A stretch of 64,000 bases of DNA, taken from contig NZ_FQWT01000003.1 of the NCBI RefSeq assembly GCF_900129755.1, positions 186,001 through 250,000 on the forward strand. The letters run 5' to 3'. This DNA is from Chryseobacterium oranimense. Its GTDB lineage: Bacteria > Bacteroidota > Bacteroidia > Flavobacteriales > Weeksellaceae. This document shows, one piece after another, positions 54,250 through 63,168 of this stretch (within the stretch, counting starts at the first letter, position 1; every line of letters starts with the position of its first letter). The notes beneath the pieces are model-generated. The model was given only the letters and a program-made list of their open reading frames with translations. It searched no databases and was not told the origin of the DNA. Made by a program: the position numbers and the translations under genes.

Positions 54250-55413
54250 CTATCCTATCTTTCTGCTGCATGTTTCCATGATCATATAAAGATCATCATT
54301 TTTAACTTCCTTCTTGCGGTCGGCAATCTTCAAAAACTCCTGATACAGGAAATCAAGCTCATTTTTAGTGATATCGTAACCGATATGCTTGAACCTGTAA
54401 GCCAAAGCCGAACGTCCGCTTCTTGCCGTAAGAATAATGGAAGAATCATTAACACCCACTTCCGCAGGATCGATAATTTCGTAAGTTTCCCTGTTTTTGA
54501 TCACCCCATCCTGATGAATTCCCGAGCTGTGTGCAAAGGCATTGGCCCCAACAATAGCCTTATTGGGCTGTACCGGCATTCCCATCAGATCTGAAACCAT
54601 AAGGCTCATTTCGTTAAGCATCTTTGAATTGACGTCCGTATGAAAATTTAAGTCTTTATGCTGCTTTAAAATCATAACAACTTCCTCTAAAGCAGTATTT
54701 CCAGCTCTTTCTCCTAACCCGTTAATCGTGCATTCGATCTGGCGGGCTCCGTTGATAGCTCCGGCAATTGAATTGGCTGTAGCCAATCCCAGATCGTTGT
54801 GACAGTGGCATGAAAGAATTGCTTTTTCAATACCTTTTACATTTTCCTTCAGGTATTTTATCTTCTGCCCATACTCTTCAGGTAAACAATAACCCGTTGT
54901 ATCAGGGATATTCAAAACTGTAGCTCCGGCTTTAATGACTTCTTCGCAGACTTTCGCCAGGTATTCGTTATCTGTCCTTCCCGCATCTTCAGCATAAAAC
55001 TCTACGTCTTCCACATAGCTTTTTGCATACCTCACAGCTTCTGCGGCGCGTTCAATAATATCTTCCCGTGTTGAATTGAATTTATATCGGATATGAGAAT
55101 CTGAAGTGCCTATTCCTGTATGGATACGCGGTCTTTTTGCATATTTAAGTGCCTCCGCAGCCGTATCAATATCTTTTTTATTCGCTCTCGTTAATCCGCA
55201 TACTTTCGCATTCTTTACCAGCTTGGAAATCTCTGAAACGGATTCAAAGTCCCCCGGGCTTGAAATTGGAAAACCCGCTTCTATTACGTCAATCCCTAGA
55301 CTATCAAGCTTTTCAGCGATAATCAGTTTTTGTTTTGTATTCAGTTTACATCCGGGAACCTGTTCCCCATCCCTCAGCGTAGTATCAAAAATTTCAATTT
55401 TTTCGGAATTCAT
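54250..55413 (-). CDS. leuA: 2-Isopropylmalate synthase LeuA
   Basis: A 387-residue protein. [15 protein letters not shown] contains the catalytic metal site, [15 protein letters not shown] and NGLGERAGN match the HMG-lyase-like family. It lacks the usual long C-terminal regulatory domain (about 500 residues in common LeuA), so feedback control by leucine may differ. It makes 2-isopropylmalate from ketoisovalerate and acetyl-CoA. It heads leuACDB. Confidence 0.92.
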   Translation of the reverse strand: MNSEKIEIFDTTLRDGEQVPGCKLNTKQKLIIAEKLDSLGIDVIEAGFPISSPGDFESVSEISKLVKNAKVCGLTRANKKDIDTAAEALKYAKRPRIHTGIGTSDSHIRYKFNSTREDIIERAAEAVRYAKSYVEDVEFYAEDAGRTDNEYLAKVCEEVIKAGATVLNIPDTTGYCLPEEYGQKIKYLKENVKGIEKAILSCHCHNDLGLATANSIAGAINGARQIECTINGLGERAGNTALEEVVMILKQHKDLNFHTDVNSKMLNEMSLMVSDLMGMPVQPNKAIVGANAFAHSSGIHQDGVIKNRETYEIIDPAEVGVNDSSIILTARSGRSALAYRFKHIGYDITKNELDFLYQEFLKIADRKKEVKNDDLYMIMETCSRKIG

Positions 55414-55559
55414 AATGAACTTTTTTACTTAATTTTGATCAAAACTACCGCTTACAATATTTTTGCATTTTCATTTTTGCTGAAAATTACAATATTCAAC
55501 AACCGGAAAATCAATATTATTTATCTCATAATCAAAATATTACATTTTATAAATTTACA

Positions 55560-57104
55560 ATGGCAGAATTGCAGAAAGATTTTTTGTTTGTACTGATCAA
55601 GTCATTAACCACTTCTGAAAAACGTCAGTTCAAGCTGTACGTCAATCGTCTGGGAATTAATGTGGACGCTAAATTCCTGCTGCTTTTTTCAGAACTGGAC
55701 AAAATGAAAGAATATGATGAACATATCATCATTGAGAAAAAAATTTCTACCAAACAGCAGCTTTCCAACCTGAAGGCCCACCTTTATAAGCAGATCCTGG
55801 TGAGCCTCCGCATGAACCCCAGCCATCAGAATTACAGAATACAGCTTCGCGAACAGCTTGATTTTGCCAACATCCTATATCAGAAAGGACTTTACAAACA
55901 GGCTTTAAAAATACTGGATAAAACGAAACAGTCCGCATTGGAACTGGACGAAAAAAGTATAGCTTCAGAAATTATAGACCTTGAAAAAGTAATTGAATCC
56001 CAGTTTATTACACGAAGTATTAAAGGAAGAGCTGATGAGCTGATCCAGCAGTCTACGGAAATCAGCAAGCAAAATCATTATGCAACAGAACTTTCCAACC
56101 TTTCCCTGAGATTGTACAGTGAAATGCTTATGCATGGCTATGTGAAAAATGATGCAGACCGGGAAAAGGTATTGGAACTTTTCAATGATCAGATTCAAAA
56201 AATAAAACTGGAAAAGCTTAATTTTACAGAGAAGCTATGGTACTTTAAAGCTCATGTCTGGAAAAACCAGCTGCTTCAGGATTATAAGTATACGTTGAAA
56301 TACGCCTATCAATGGGTGGATCTTTTCCATAAAAAGCCTGAAATGATCCTCAGCCATCCGGTATGGTATATCAAAGGAAATACTTACCTGCTGAAAATTC
56401 TGTTCCTGTATGGGAATATTGACATTCTGGAGGAACATTTCGAGAACTTCAATGCCATGGTAAATTCCCAGAATTTTGCCCAGAATGAAAATTTGCAGGC
56501 TTTGATTTTCCTTACCCATTACAATACTTTAATGAACATCCATTTTGTGAAAGGTGAATTTTTTACAGGCACAAAACTTATTCCTGAAATTGAAATGAAG
56601 ATGGAGAAACTCAGGGAAAGAATTGATGAACATCACTTTATGATTCTTTACCTGAAAATGGCTGCCATGTTTTTTGGAAGTAAAATGTTTGGGAAATCCA
56701 TTGAATATTCCATGAAAGTGGTTGAATGTAAAGGGAATGTTCAGGAGGATCTTCTTTTTCATACCCGTATCCTGATTTTAATGGCCAAATATGAGTCCGG
56801 TAATGATGAAGACTATGATGAATTCATCAATTCAACGCTGAAATTTGCCCGCAAGATGAAAAAACCTGAAGCTTTCCATTTTGAAAGTATTCAATTCTTT
56901 AAAAATATTAACAATCTGGTTTTAAGCCGTCAGCAGGAATCATTTAAAGCATTTGACAAAGTACTGGAAGAATTTTCAAAAAATGAATACTACAGAAGAT
57001 CTTTGCTGTATATTGATATTCACGGCTGGGTAAAATCCAAGATTAAAAATGTGGATGTCATTGAGATCATCAAACAGAAAGTACGGTATAAAAGGAAGAA
57101 ATAA
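55560..57104 (+). CDS. Hypothetical helical-repeat protein, 514 residues
   Basis: I do not recognise a named family. It is a long all-helical protein with no signal or membrane segment. Pairs of helices resembling TPR units occur (LDFANILYQKGLYKQALKIL). It ends in a basic tail (KQKVRYKRKK). It is divergent from leuA across 146 bases. It may be a Bacteroidota-specific scaffolding protein. Confidence 0.65.
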   Translation: MAELQKDFLFVLIKSLTTSEKRQFKLYVNRLGINVDAKFLLLFSELDKMKEYDEHIIIEKKISTKQQLSNLKAHLYKQILVSLRMNPSHQNYRIQLREQLDFANILYQKGLYKQALKILDKTKQSALELDEKSIASEIIDLEKVIESQFITRSIKGRADELIQQSTEISKQNHYATELSNLSLRLYSEMLMHGYVKNDADREKVLELFNDQIQKIKLEKLNFTEKLWYFKAHVWKNQLLQDYKYTLKYAYQWVDLFHKKPEMILSHPVWYIKGNTYLLKILFLYGNIDILEEHFENFNAMVNSQNFAQNENLQALIFLTHYNTLMNIHFVKGEFFTGTKLIPEIEMKMEKLRERIDEHHFMILYLKMAAMFFGSKMFGKSIEYSMKVVECKGNVQEDLLFHTRILILMAKYESGNDEDYDEFINSTLKFARKMKKPEAFHFESIQFFKNINNLVLSRQQESFKAFDKVLEEFSKNEYYRRSLLYIDIHGWVKSKIKNVDVIEIIKQKVRYKRKK

Positions 57105-57112
57105 AATATGCC

Positions 57113-57204
57113 TGGTAGCGTCGGAAGCCTCAGGCAACCAAGCGCTTTTTAACATATCAATCAGTAAATATATCATCTGGTGGCTGAGGCTCCTGAAGCC
57201 ACCA
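57113..57204. repeat. Inverted-repeat element between convergent genes
   Basis: The arms 57113-57140 and 57178-57204 are imperfect reverse complements (TGGTAGCGTCGGAAGCC in the left arm; the right arm read backwards begins TGGTGGCTTCAGGAGCC). The right arm also folds on itself as GGTGGCT/AGCCACC. It fills nearly the whole gap between two convergent genes and could act as a terminator. Confidence 0.6.
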
Positions 57205-57205
57205 T

Positions 57206-58177
57206 CTAAACCGAAATTCTTTCTAAAAATTTCAAAGCATTTTTATGACTGATTTTCTCCATCAATTCAGTTGAAAAATCCTTTTCAAGCCTGCTGTTGA
57301 TTGTATTAAATGCAGAAGCATCATCATAACCTTCAAAGAAAAAAGGGTAACGGGATTGGTCCGGATGGGCTTTATCATGGAAAAAATCCAGACCGTATGC
57401 AACAGCATCGCTCCCTCCCAGATCAATCCCGTGCTGAATATGTTCATATAATCTTTCAGGGCTGTTATCGTCCAGCCAGTCTTTTATAAGATTGAGACCT
57501 ATTAAGCCTTTTCTTTTAATAACTTCTTTGGCCAGTTCGTCCGGAAGATTTCTTTTTTTATCCTGAATGCTTCTGTAATTGGAATGGCTTGCCAGAATGG
57601 GAATGCTATAATTTTTCTGATCTATGTAATTCAGAATATCATAAGCCAGCTGATCGCTTGTATGGGCCAGATCTATGGCAATTTTCCTGTCTTCAATATA
57701 GTCTATCAAGACTTTTCCATCGTCTTTAAGTCCGGCTTCGGAATTATTTCCACCTCCAAAACGGTTTTCTGTGTGATGCGTGATTCCTAAGTAAAGAATT
57801 TTCCTGGTGTTCTCAATAATCGTTTCAAGATTTTTAAAGCCTGCCTCCAAAGTGTCATCCTCATTACAGAAAGCGGAGGCATTTTCAATGGAAGCTATAA
57901 CACCTACTTTATCGCTGTTCCCAGTGTTTTTATAGTTTTCGCCTTCGAATAAAAAGAAGTTTTCATTTTTTATCAGCTCGGAAAATATTTCACTCTGTTT
58001 TATTCCGTTAGCAGAGCTGTTTCCCCCTGTCCCGGCATATATGGCCATTACCTGAAGCTTCACGTTTCCCTGTTTTAAAAAAGGCAGCGAGCAGCCCAAT
58101 TCCCTGTCATCAATTGCCGAACCTTCTTCAAGTAAATAGCATAATAAATCGCAGTGTAGATCAATATTAAAATTCAT
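57206..58177 (-). CDS. Membrane dipeptidase (peptidase M19)
   Basis: A 323-residue protein. DLHCDLLCYLLEEGS supplies the first zinc ligands, GVIASIENASAF the Glu, YLGITHHTENRFGGG the His, and ILASHSNYRSI the last His. DGLDFFHD near the end holds an Asp. It resembles renal-dipeptidase-type hydrolases and cleaves dipeptides. No signal is seen, so it may be cytosolic. Confidence 0.88.
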   Translation of the reverse strand: MNFNIDLHCDLLCYLLEEGSAIDDRELGCSLPFLKQGNVKLQVMAIYAGTGGNSSANGIKQSEIFSELIKNENFFLFEGENYKNTGNSDKVGVIASIENASAFCNEDDTLEAGFKNLETIIENTRKILYLGITHHTENRFGGGNNSEAGLKDDGKVLIDYIEDRKIAIDLAHTSDQLAYDILNYIDQKNYSIPILASHSNYRSIQDKKRNLPDELAKEVIKRKGLIGLNLIKDWLDDNSPERLYEHIQHGIDLGGSDAVAYGLDFFHDKAHPDQSRYPFFFEGYDDASAFNTINSRLEKDFSTELMEKISHKNALKFLERISV

Positions 58178-58537
58178 ATGATTTAATGGTAAAATTATTT
58201 TTTTGTTTTTTTAATGCATTAATTCAATATACTTGTTACCGGGAACAAATCTTTGAAAGTTTTACATTACTTTTTAGCTCGTGTTCAAAATTCTTATTGT
58301 TCCTTTCTATGCCTGGAATTAAAGATTATTTGTAAAAAAAGGAGTTTAAGTATTTCGGTTGTAAAAGCCTGAATCCTGATCTGTTTTCCCGTAAAAAGCA
58401 GAATGTAAAAATAAAGAGACCCAAAACTACAGCAATCTTTTTCTTCTTTGATATTAATTCTTATTCTAAATGCAGGCTAATATAGTATTTTATCTAAAAA
58501 ATGCGTATTTTTGCATCTTAAAATTTTTTAGTAAACA
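58178..58537. other. Intergenic region between the M19 peptidase and thrS
   Basis: No gene is seen. A -7 box TATTTTTG lies at 58506-58513, 24 bases before the thrS start. The rest is AT-rich with no clear stem-loop. I see no T-box-like leader. Confidence 0.6.
58506..58513 (+). promoter_or_regulatory. -7 box of thrS
   Basis: TATTTTTG matches the TAnnTTTG consensus. No clear -33 box at the usual spacing. Confidence 0.45.
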
Positions 58538-60457
58538 ATGATAAAAATTACACTTCCAGACAATAGTGTCAAAGAATTCGAAGGAGCAGTTACTCCTTTA
58601 GATGTGGCAAAATCTATAAGCGAGGGATTGGCTAGAAATACCATTTCCGCAGTTGTAAACGGCAAACAAGTAGAAACCACCACACCTATAACGACGGATT
58701 CAACGGTACAGTTGTTAACATGGAATGATGATCTTGGTAAGAAAGCATTCTGGCATTCTTCTGCCCACTTGTTGGCGCAGGCTATCCTTGAATTTTATCC
58801 TAATGCTAAATTAACGATCGGACCCGCTATTGAAAGTGGATTCTATTATGATGTAGATTTTGGGGACGAAAGCTTATCCGAAAAAGATTTTGATAAGATT
58901 GAAAAGAAAGTTTTGGAAAATGCCAAAAAAGGTTCAACATTCTCTTTATATCCTGTTTCTAAAGAAGAAGCATTAAAAACGTATGCAGATAACCCTTACA
59001 AAGTGGAGCTTATTTCCAATCTTAACGATGGAGAGATCACTTTTGTAACTCATGATAATTTCACAGATCTATGTCGTGGAGGGCACATTCCAAATACTGG
59101 AATTGTGAAGGCCGTGAAAATCTTAAATGCAGCCGGAGCTTACTGGAGAGGAAATGAAAAAAATCCTCAGCTGACAAGAGTCTACGGTATTTCTTTCCCT
59201 AAACAGAAAGAGCTTACCGAATATCTTGAAAGACTGGAGGAAGCTAAAAGAAGGGATCACAGAAAACTAGGTAAGGAACTTGGAATTTTTGCATTCTCTG
59301 AAAAAGTGGGTGCAGGTCTTCCTTTATGGCTTCCAAAAGGAACCGCTTTAAGAAAGAAATTGGAGAATTTCCTTAGTGATGCCCAGAAAAAAGGAGGCTA
59401 TGAATTCGTAATGTCGCCACACATCGGGGCAAAAGAATTATATGTAACTTCAGGACACTGGGATAAGTACGGTGCAGACAGCTTCCAGCCAATCAAAACT
59501 CCTAACGAAGGAGAAGAATTCATGCTGAAGCCTATGAACTGCCCTCACCACTGTGAAATCTACAAAACTTCACAATGGAGCTACAGGGATCTTCCGAAAA
59601 GATATGCAGAATTCGGAACCGTGTACAGATATGAGCAAAGTGGAGAACTTCACGGGCTTACAAGAGTGCGTGGATTTACCCAGGATGATGCCCACCTTTT
59701 CTGTACTCCGGATCAGTTGATGGAAGAGTTTAAAAAGACCATCGATTTAGTTCTGTATGTATTTGGTTCACTTGGATTTGCAGATTTCACCGCTCAGATT
59801 TCTTTAAGAGATCCTGAAAATACTGAAAAGTATATCGGTACCGACGAGAACTGGGAAAAAGCAGAAACTGCCATTGTTACCGCTGCAAAAGAAAAAGGAT
59901 TAAATACCATTACAGAATACGGAGAGGCTGCTTTTTATGGTCCGAAACTGGATTTCATGGTAAAAGATGCTTTAGGAAGAAAATGGCAGCTTGGAACGAT
60001 CCAGGTAGATTATAATTTACCGGAAAGATTTGATCTTCACTATATCGGAAGCGATAATGAGAAGCACAGACCGGTAATGATCCACAGAGCGCCATTTGGT
60101 TCTATGGAACGGTTTATTGCGATCCTTTTAGAAAATACAGCAGGAGATTTCCCGCTATGGCTGAGCCCGGATCAGTTCATCATTCTACCGATCAGTGAAA
60201 AATATGTAGATTATTCAAAAAAAGTTTCACAATTTTTGGAAAATCACGATATTAGCGGTCTGATTGACGACAGGAATGAGAAAACAGGGAAAAAGATCCG
60301 CGATGCGGAATTGAAGAAAATCCCATTCATGCTGGTTGTAGGTGAAAATGAAGAGAAGGAAGGCACAATTTCTGTAAGAAGACGTGGTGAAGGAGATCTT
60401 GGCGTCATGAGCATGGAAGATTTTGTTGCTTATTTTAAAAAGGAGGCAGCGATATAA
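58538..60457 (+). CDS. thrS: Threonyl-tRNA synthetase
   Basis: A 639-residue protein. The TGS domain covers 1-60, the editing domain 60-220 ([11 protein letters not shown], then [12 protein letters not shown]) and the catalytic class II core 240-530 ([42 protein letters not shown]). The C-terminal anticodon-binding domain starts at [10 protein letters not shown]. It precedes infC as in many bacteria. Confidence 0.96.
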   Translation: MIKITLPDNSVKEFEGAVTPLDVAKSISEGLARNTISAVVNGKQVETTTPITTDSTVQLLTWNDDLGKKAFWHSSAHLLAQAILEFYPNAKLTIGPAIESGFYYDVDFGDESLSEKDFDKIEKKVLENAKKGSTFSLYPVSKEEALKTYADNPYKVELISNLNDGEITFVTHDNFTDLCRGGHIPNTGIVKAVKILNAAGAYWRGNEKNPQLTRVYGISFPKQKELTEYLERLEEAKRRDHRKLGKELGIFAFSEKVGAGLPLWLPKGTALRKKLENFLSDAQKKGGYEFVMSPHIGAKELYVTSGHWDKYGADSFQPIKTPNEGEEFMLKPMNCPHHCEIYKTSQWSYRDLPKRYAEFGTVYRYEQSGELHGLTRVRGFTQDDAHLFCTPDQLMEEFKKTIDLVLYVFGSLGFADFTAQISLRDPENTEKYIGTDENWEKAETAIVTAAKEKGLNTITEYGEAAFYGPKLDFMVKDALGRKWQLGTIQVDYNLPERFDLHYIGSDNEKHRPVMIHRAPFGSMERFIAILLENTAGDFPLWLSPDQFIILPISEKYVDYSKKVSQFLENHDISGLIDDRNEKTGKKIRDAELKKIPFMLVVGENEEKEGTISVRRRGEGDLGVMSMEDFVAYFKKEAAI

Positions 60458-60460
60458 AAT

Positions 60461-60545
60461 TAATTAAGAGATTAAGTTATTAAGGGATTAAGAGATTCGT
60501 ACGTGTAATTTCTTAATTTTTAAATCTCCGAATCTTTTAATTTTA
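60461..60545. repeat. AT-rich inverted repeat between thrS and infC
   Basis: The left part repeats ATTAAGAGATTAAG-like units and the right part is their imperfect reverse complement (TTAATTTTTAAATC and AATCTTTTAATT). It could form a long RNA stem in the thrS-infC leader. Confidence 0.4.
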
Positions 60546-60581
60546 AATAAAATAGTAATTAACCAATAAAATTATAATACA

Positions 60582-61142
60582 ATAGCACAAAGATTTAACA
60601 ACAGGGGCCCACAGAGACGTCCGGTACAGGAGGACTTACACTTGATCAACGATAAAATTCGTGTGAGAGAGCTTCGTTTGGTGGGCGATAACGTAGAGCC
60701 GGGAGTTTATCCGATAGATAAAGCAAGACAGCTTGCCACAGAGCAGGAGCTTGATCTGGTCGTAATCTCCGATAAGGCTGAGCCTTTCATTGCAAGAATA
60801 TTAGACTATAAGAAGTTTTTATACGAGCAAAAGAAAAAGCAGAAGGAACTAAAAGCCAAGCAGGTAAAAGTGGTTGTAAAAGAGATCCGTTTCGGACCTC
60901 AGACTGATGACCACGATTATGAATTTAAGAAGAAGCATGCTGAAAAGTTTCTTGAAGAAGGTTCAAAATTGAAAACCTACGTATTTTTTAAAGGACGTTC
61001 AATTATCTTTAAAGACCAGGGAGAAATATTACTTCTAAAACTTGCCCAGGAACTGGAGCACGTTGGAAAAGTAGACCAGCTTCCAAAGCTTGAAGGAAAA
61101 AGAATGATCATGATGATGAGTCCTAAAAAACCAGCTAAATAG
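60582..61142 (+). CDS. infC: Translation initiation factor IF-3, AUA start
   Basis: The frame is open from just after a stop at 60567-60569. ATA at 60582 is the only reasonable start upstream of the conserved body, giving an N-terminal extension ([19 protein letters not shown]) as in other flavobacterial IF-3. Starting at the TTG at 60642 would cut off that extension. 186 residues. [20 protein letters not shown] starts the N-domain, and [16 protein letters not shown] starts the C-domain. infC genes often use rare AUU/AUC/AUA starts for autoregulation. It selects initiator tRNA on the 30S subunit. Confidence 0.88.
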   Translation: MAQRFNNRGPQRRPVQEDLHLINDKIRVRELRLVGDNVEPGVYPIDKARQLATEQELDLVVISDKAEPFIARILDYKKFLYEQKKKQKELKAKQVKVVVKEIRFGPQTDDHDYEFKKKHAEKFLEEGSKLKTYVFFKGRSIIFKDQGEILLLKLAQELEHVGKVDQLPKLEGKRMIMMMSPKKPAK

Positions 61143-61146
61143 TTTT

Positions 61147-61206
61147 AACAGACATTGAGTCTGTTTCCTATCATATAAACCTCAAAATATTTTTGAGGTT
61201 TTTTAT
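61147..61206 (+). terminator. Two hairpins ending infC
   Basis: AACAGAC (61147-61153) pairs with GTCTGTT (61159-61165). A second hairpin, AACCTCAAAA with its complement TTTTGAGGTT around 61178-61200, is followed by T. The second one is a good Rho-independent terminator. Confidence 0.75.
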
Positions 61207-61263
61207 TTTCAATTACTAAATCATTTCGGCATAAACTGTGAGTAAATCTGTTTACACTTTATT

Positions 61264-61271
61264 TATATTTG
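61264..61271 (+). promoter_or_regulatory. -7 box in the infC-to-61423 gap
   Basis: TATATTTG matches TAnnTTTG. It lies about 150 bases before the inserted gene and suggests the gene is transcribed apart from infC. Confidence 0.35.
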
Positions 61272-61422
61272 TAGAATACGGATAACTATAGTATTATTTT
61301 ACATATTTCTTATTTATTCGATCGTAGGCTAATCTTGGAAGATGACAATAGTTTCTATAGCACTTCATATATTTTGGTGAACGAGCTTTAGATTTTGTGT
61401 ACAGGATTATTGGAAATTAAAT

Positions 61423-62121
61423 ATGAAAAGACAGGTAAAATATCACGGAACTTACAAAGATAATTTTGGAAAGACAGCAATAATCATTGAGAATAATTTT
61501 AAAACTTTATTCACAGAAATTGATGGTGTCGAATTTTCAGGTTCTGAATTTACCAGCTTAATTGTTTCTGACATAGCTAAATATACAGATGATCAGCTAA
61601 AAAGGTTTACATTTTTTGAGATACCCATTTACAATACAGATATAGTTGAACAAGCGCTTTGCAATTGCATTTTTGAAGTTTTTATCTCTCAACTGATCAT
61701 AGACAAAACAAATTTTTCCGAATTTTATTCCGATTTAAAAATTGAATACTCTATTGGAAATCCTATACCAAGAGGCGGACTTGAATTTGAAAAAATAACA
61801 CTTTCCATAACCATAGACGGAAAAAATTATACCGGAACGGGTGACCTGATCGAATCTGCTTTTGATCAAATCCGGGATCAATTTGATGATAAATACCAAT
61901 TCAAAAATTGCTACGGATGCATGTTTGGTGATTACAGTGTTTTCGGGCAAAGCAGTTTCGGAACAATGCTGTGCTTTGTTTCACAGAAAGATAAATATAA
62001 AAAAGTCACTAATAAAAGTGAATATATGGAACTTCCAACTGAAAAAATTTTCTGTGTGCAGGAAACATATGGCTGTGATAAATATGAAGTCAGATCCAAA
62101 GGAGCAGGTTATCGTGGTTAA
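61423..62121 (+). CDS. Hypothetical protein (DUF6304-like) inserted between infC and rpmI
   Basis: A 232-residue protein with no signal or membrane segment. KNCYGCMFGDYSVFGQSSFG and KIFCVQETYGCDKYEVRSKG look to me like the DUF6304 family, from memory only. The N-terminus is a possible beta-rich domain. It interrupts the common infC-rpmI-rplT order with its own upstream -7 box, after the infC terminator. It is AT-rich compared with the ribosomal genes. Function unknown. Confidence 0.65.
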   Translation: MKRQVKYHGTYKDNFGKTAIIIENNFKTLFTEIDGVEFSGSEFTSLIVSDIAKYTDDQLKRFTFFEIPIYNTDIVEQALCNCIFEVFISQLIIDKTNFSEFYSDLKIEYSIGNPIPRGGLEFEKITLSITIDGKNYTGTGDLIESAFDQIRDQFDDKYQFKNCYGCMFGDYSVFGQSSFGTMLCFVSQKDKYKKVTNKSEYMELPTEKIFCVQETYGCDKYEVRSKGAGYRG

Positions 62122-62191
62122 TTATACATCATCATCTGCCACGATATGTGACAAAATCACAGATAATAAAAGTTCGGATTGATTTTTTTTG

Positions 62192-62199
62192 TATCTTTG
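62192..62199 (+). promoter_or_regulatory. -7 box of rpmI-rplT
   Basis: TATCTTTG matches the consensus and gives the two ribosomal genes their own promoter after the inserted gene. Confidence 0.5.
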
Positions 62200-62272
62200 C
62201 AAACTGTAATTCCTCTGTATTGCAGGAATCAAAGACAAGATATTGATAACAAAACAATAAAAAAGCAGAACA

Positions 62273-62470
62273 ATGCCAAAATTAAAAACGAAATCAGGTG
62301 CTAAAAAGCGTTTTAAACTTACCGGAACTGGTAAGATTAAAAGAAAGAATGCTTTCAAAAGCCACATCTTAACTAAGAAAGAAACTAAGCAAAAGAGAAA
62401 TCTTACGCAGACTTCTTACGTAGCTTCTGTGGATGAGAAAAGTGTTCTACGTCAATTAGCCATTAAGTAG
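62273..62470 (+). CDS. rpmI: Ribosomal protein L35 (bL35)
   Basis: A 65-residue, very basic protein. [20 protein letters not shown] is the family start, and [14 protein letters not shown] is typical. A large-subunit protein. It comes before rplT as in most bacteria. Confidence 0.96.
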   Translation: MPKLKTKSGAKKRFKLTGTGKIKRKNAFKSHILTKKETKQKRNLTQTSYVASVDEKSVLRQLAIK

Positions 62471-62590
62471 TTTTTATAAATCTATATTCGGTTTATAAGA
62501 ATTCAAACAAATTCAACAATTTAACCCTGAAATGGAGCCACTAAGAGTAATGAAACAATTACCGCACATTTCAAAAAAACAATTTAAATT

Positions 62591-62935
62591 ATGCCAAGAT
62601 CAGTAAATGCAGTAGCTTCAAGAGCTCGCAGAAAGAAAATTATGAAGCAAGCTAAAGGTTTTTTCGGTAGAAGAAAGAACGTTTGGACTGTAGCTAAAAA
62701 CGCGGTAGAAAAAGCAATGCAATATGCTTACCGTGGAAGAAAAGAGAAGAAAAGAAACTTCAGATCACTTTGGATCACGCGTATCAACGCTGGTGCAAGA
62801 GAGCACGGAATGTCTTACTCTCAGTTTATGGGAGCTCTTAAAAAGAACAACGTAGAGCTTAACAGAAAAGTTTTAGCAGATTTAGCAATGAATCACCCTG
62901 AAGCTTTCAAAGCAGTTGTAGATCAAGTAAAATAA
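62591..62935 (+). CDS. rplT: Ribosomal protein L20 (bL20)
   Basis: A 114-residue basic protein. [20 protein letters not shown] and [20 protein letters not shown] are characteristic, and [18 protein letters not shown] ends the conserved part. It is a 23S rRNA-binding assembly protein and, in other bacteria, represses the infC-rpmI-rplT operon. It is followed by a strong terminator. Confidence 0.97.
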   Translation: MPRSVNAVASRARRKKIMKQAKGFFGRRKNVWTVAKNAVEKAMQYAYRGRKEKKRNFRSLWITRINAGAREHGMSYSQFMGALKKNNVELNRKVLADLAMNHPEAFKAVVDQVK

Positions 62936-62959
62936 TGTAGAATTTTTTGTTATCAATAT

Positions 62960-62986
62960 AATCCCGGGCTTTGCCCGGGATTTTTT
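62960..62986 (+). terminator. Terminator of rplT
   Basis: AATCCCGGGC (62960-62969), a TTT loop and GCCCGGGATT (62973-62982), then a T run. Confidence 0.9.
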
Positions 62987-63168
62987 GTTATTTCCGGAAT
63001 ATATTTTTTTCATTAAAAATCACAAACTATAGATTTATTTTCTTCCATTTGAACCAATTATAAAAAATGAAGCTCCGCTAAAGATTTTTTCCATTTTGCA
63101 TAAAATAAAATTGATTTTTATTATCTACATTTGCTTCATTATTAAATCTATAAAAACTTTAGTTAAAA

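Noticed and set aside
58178..58537. T-box leader upstream of thrS
   Set aside because: No specifier stem or T-box consensus is visible, and T-boxes are not expected in Bacteroidota.
60642..61142. TTG at 60642 as the infC start
   Set aside because: The frame is open upstream and codes a basic extension typical of flavobacterial IF-3; ATA at 60582 is the better start.
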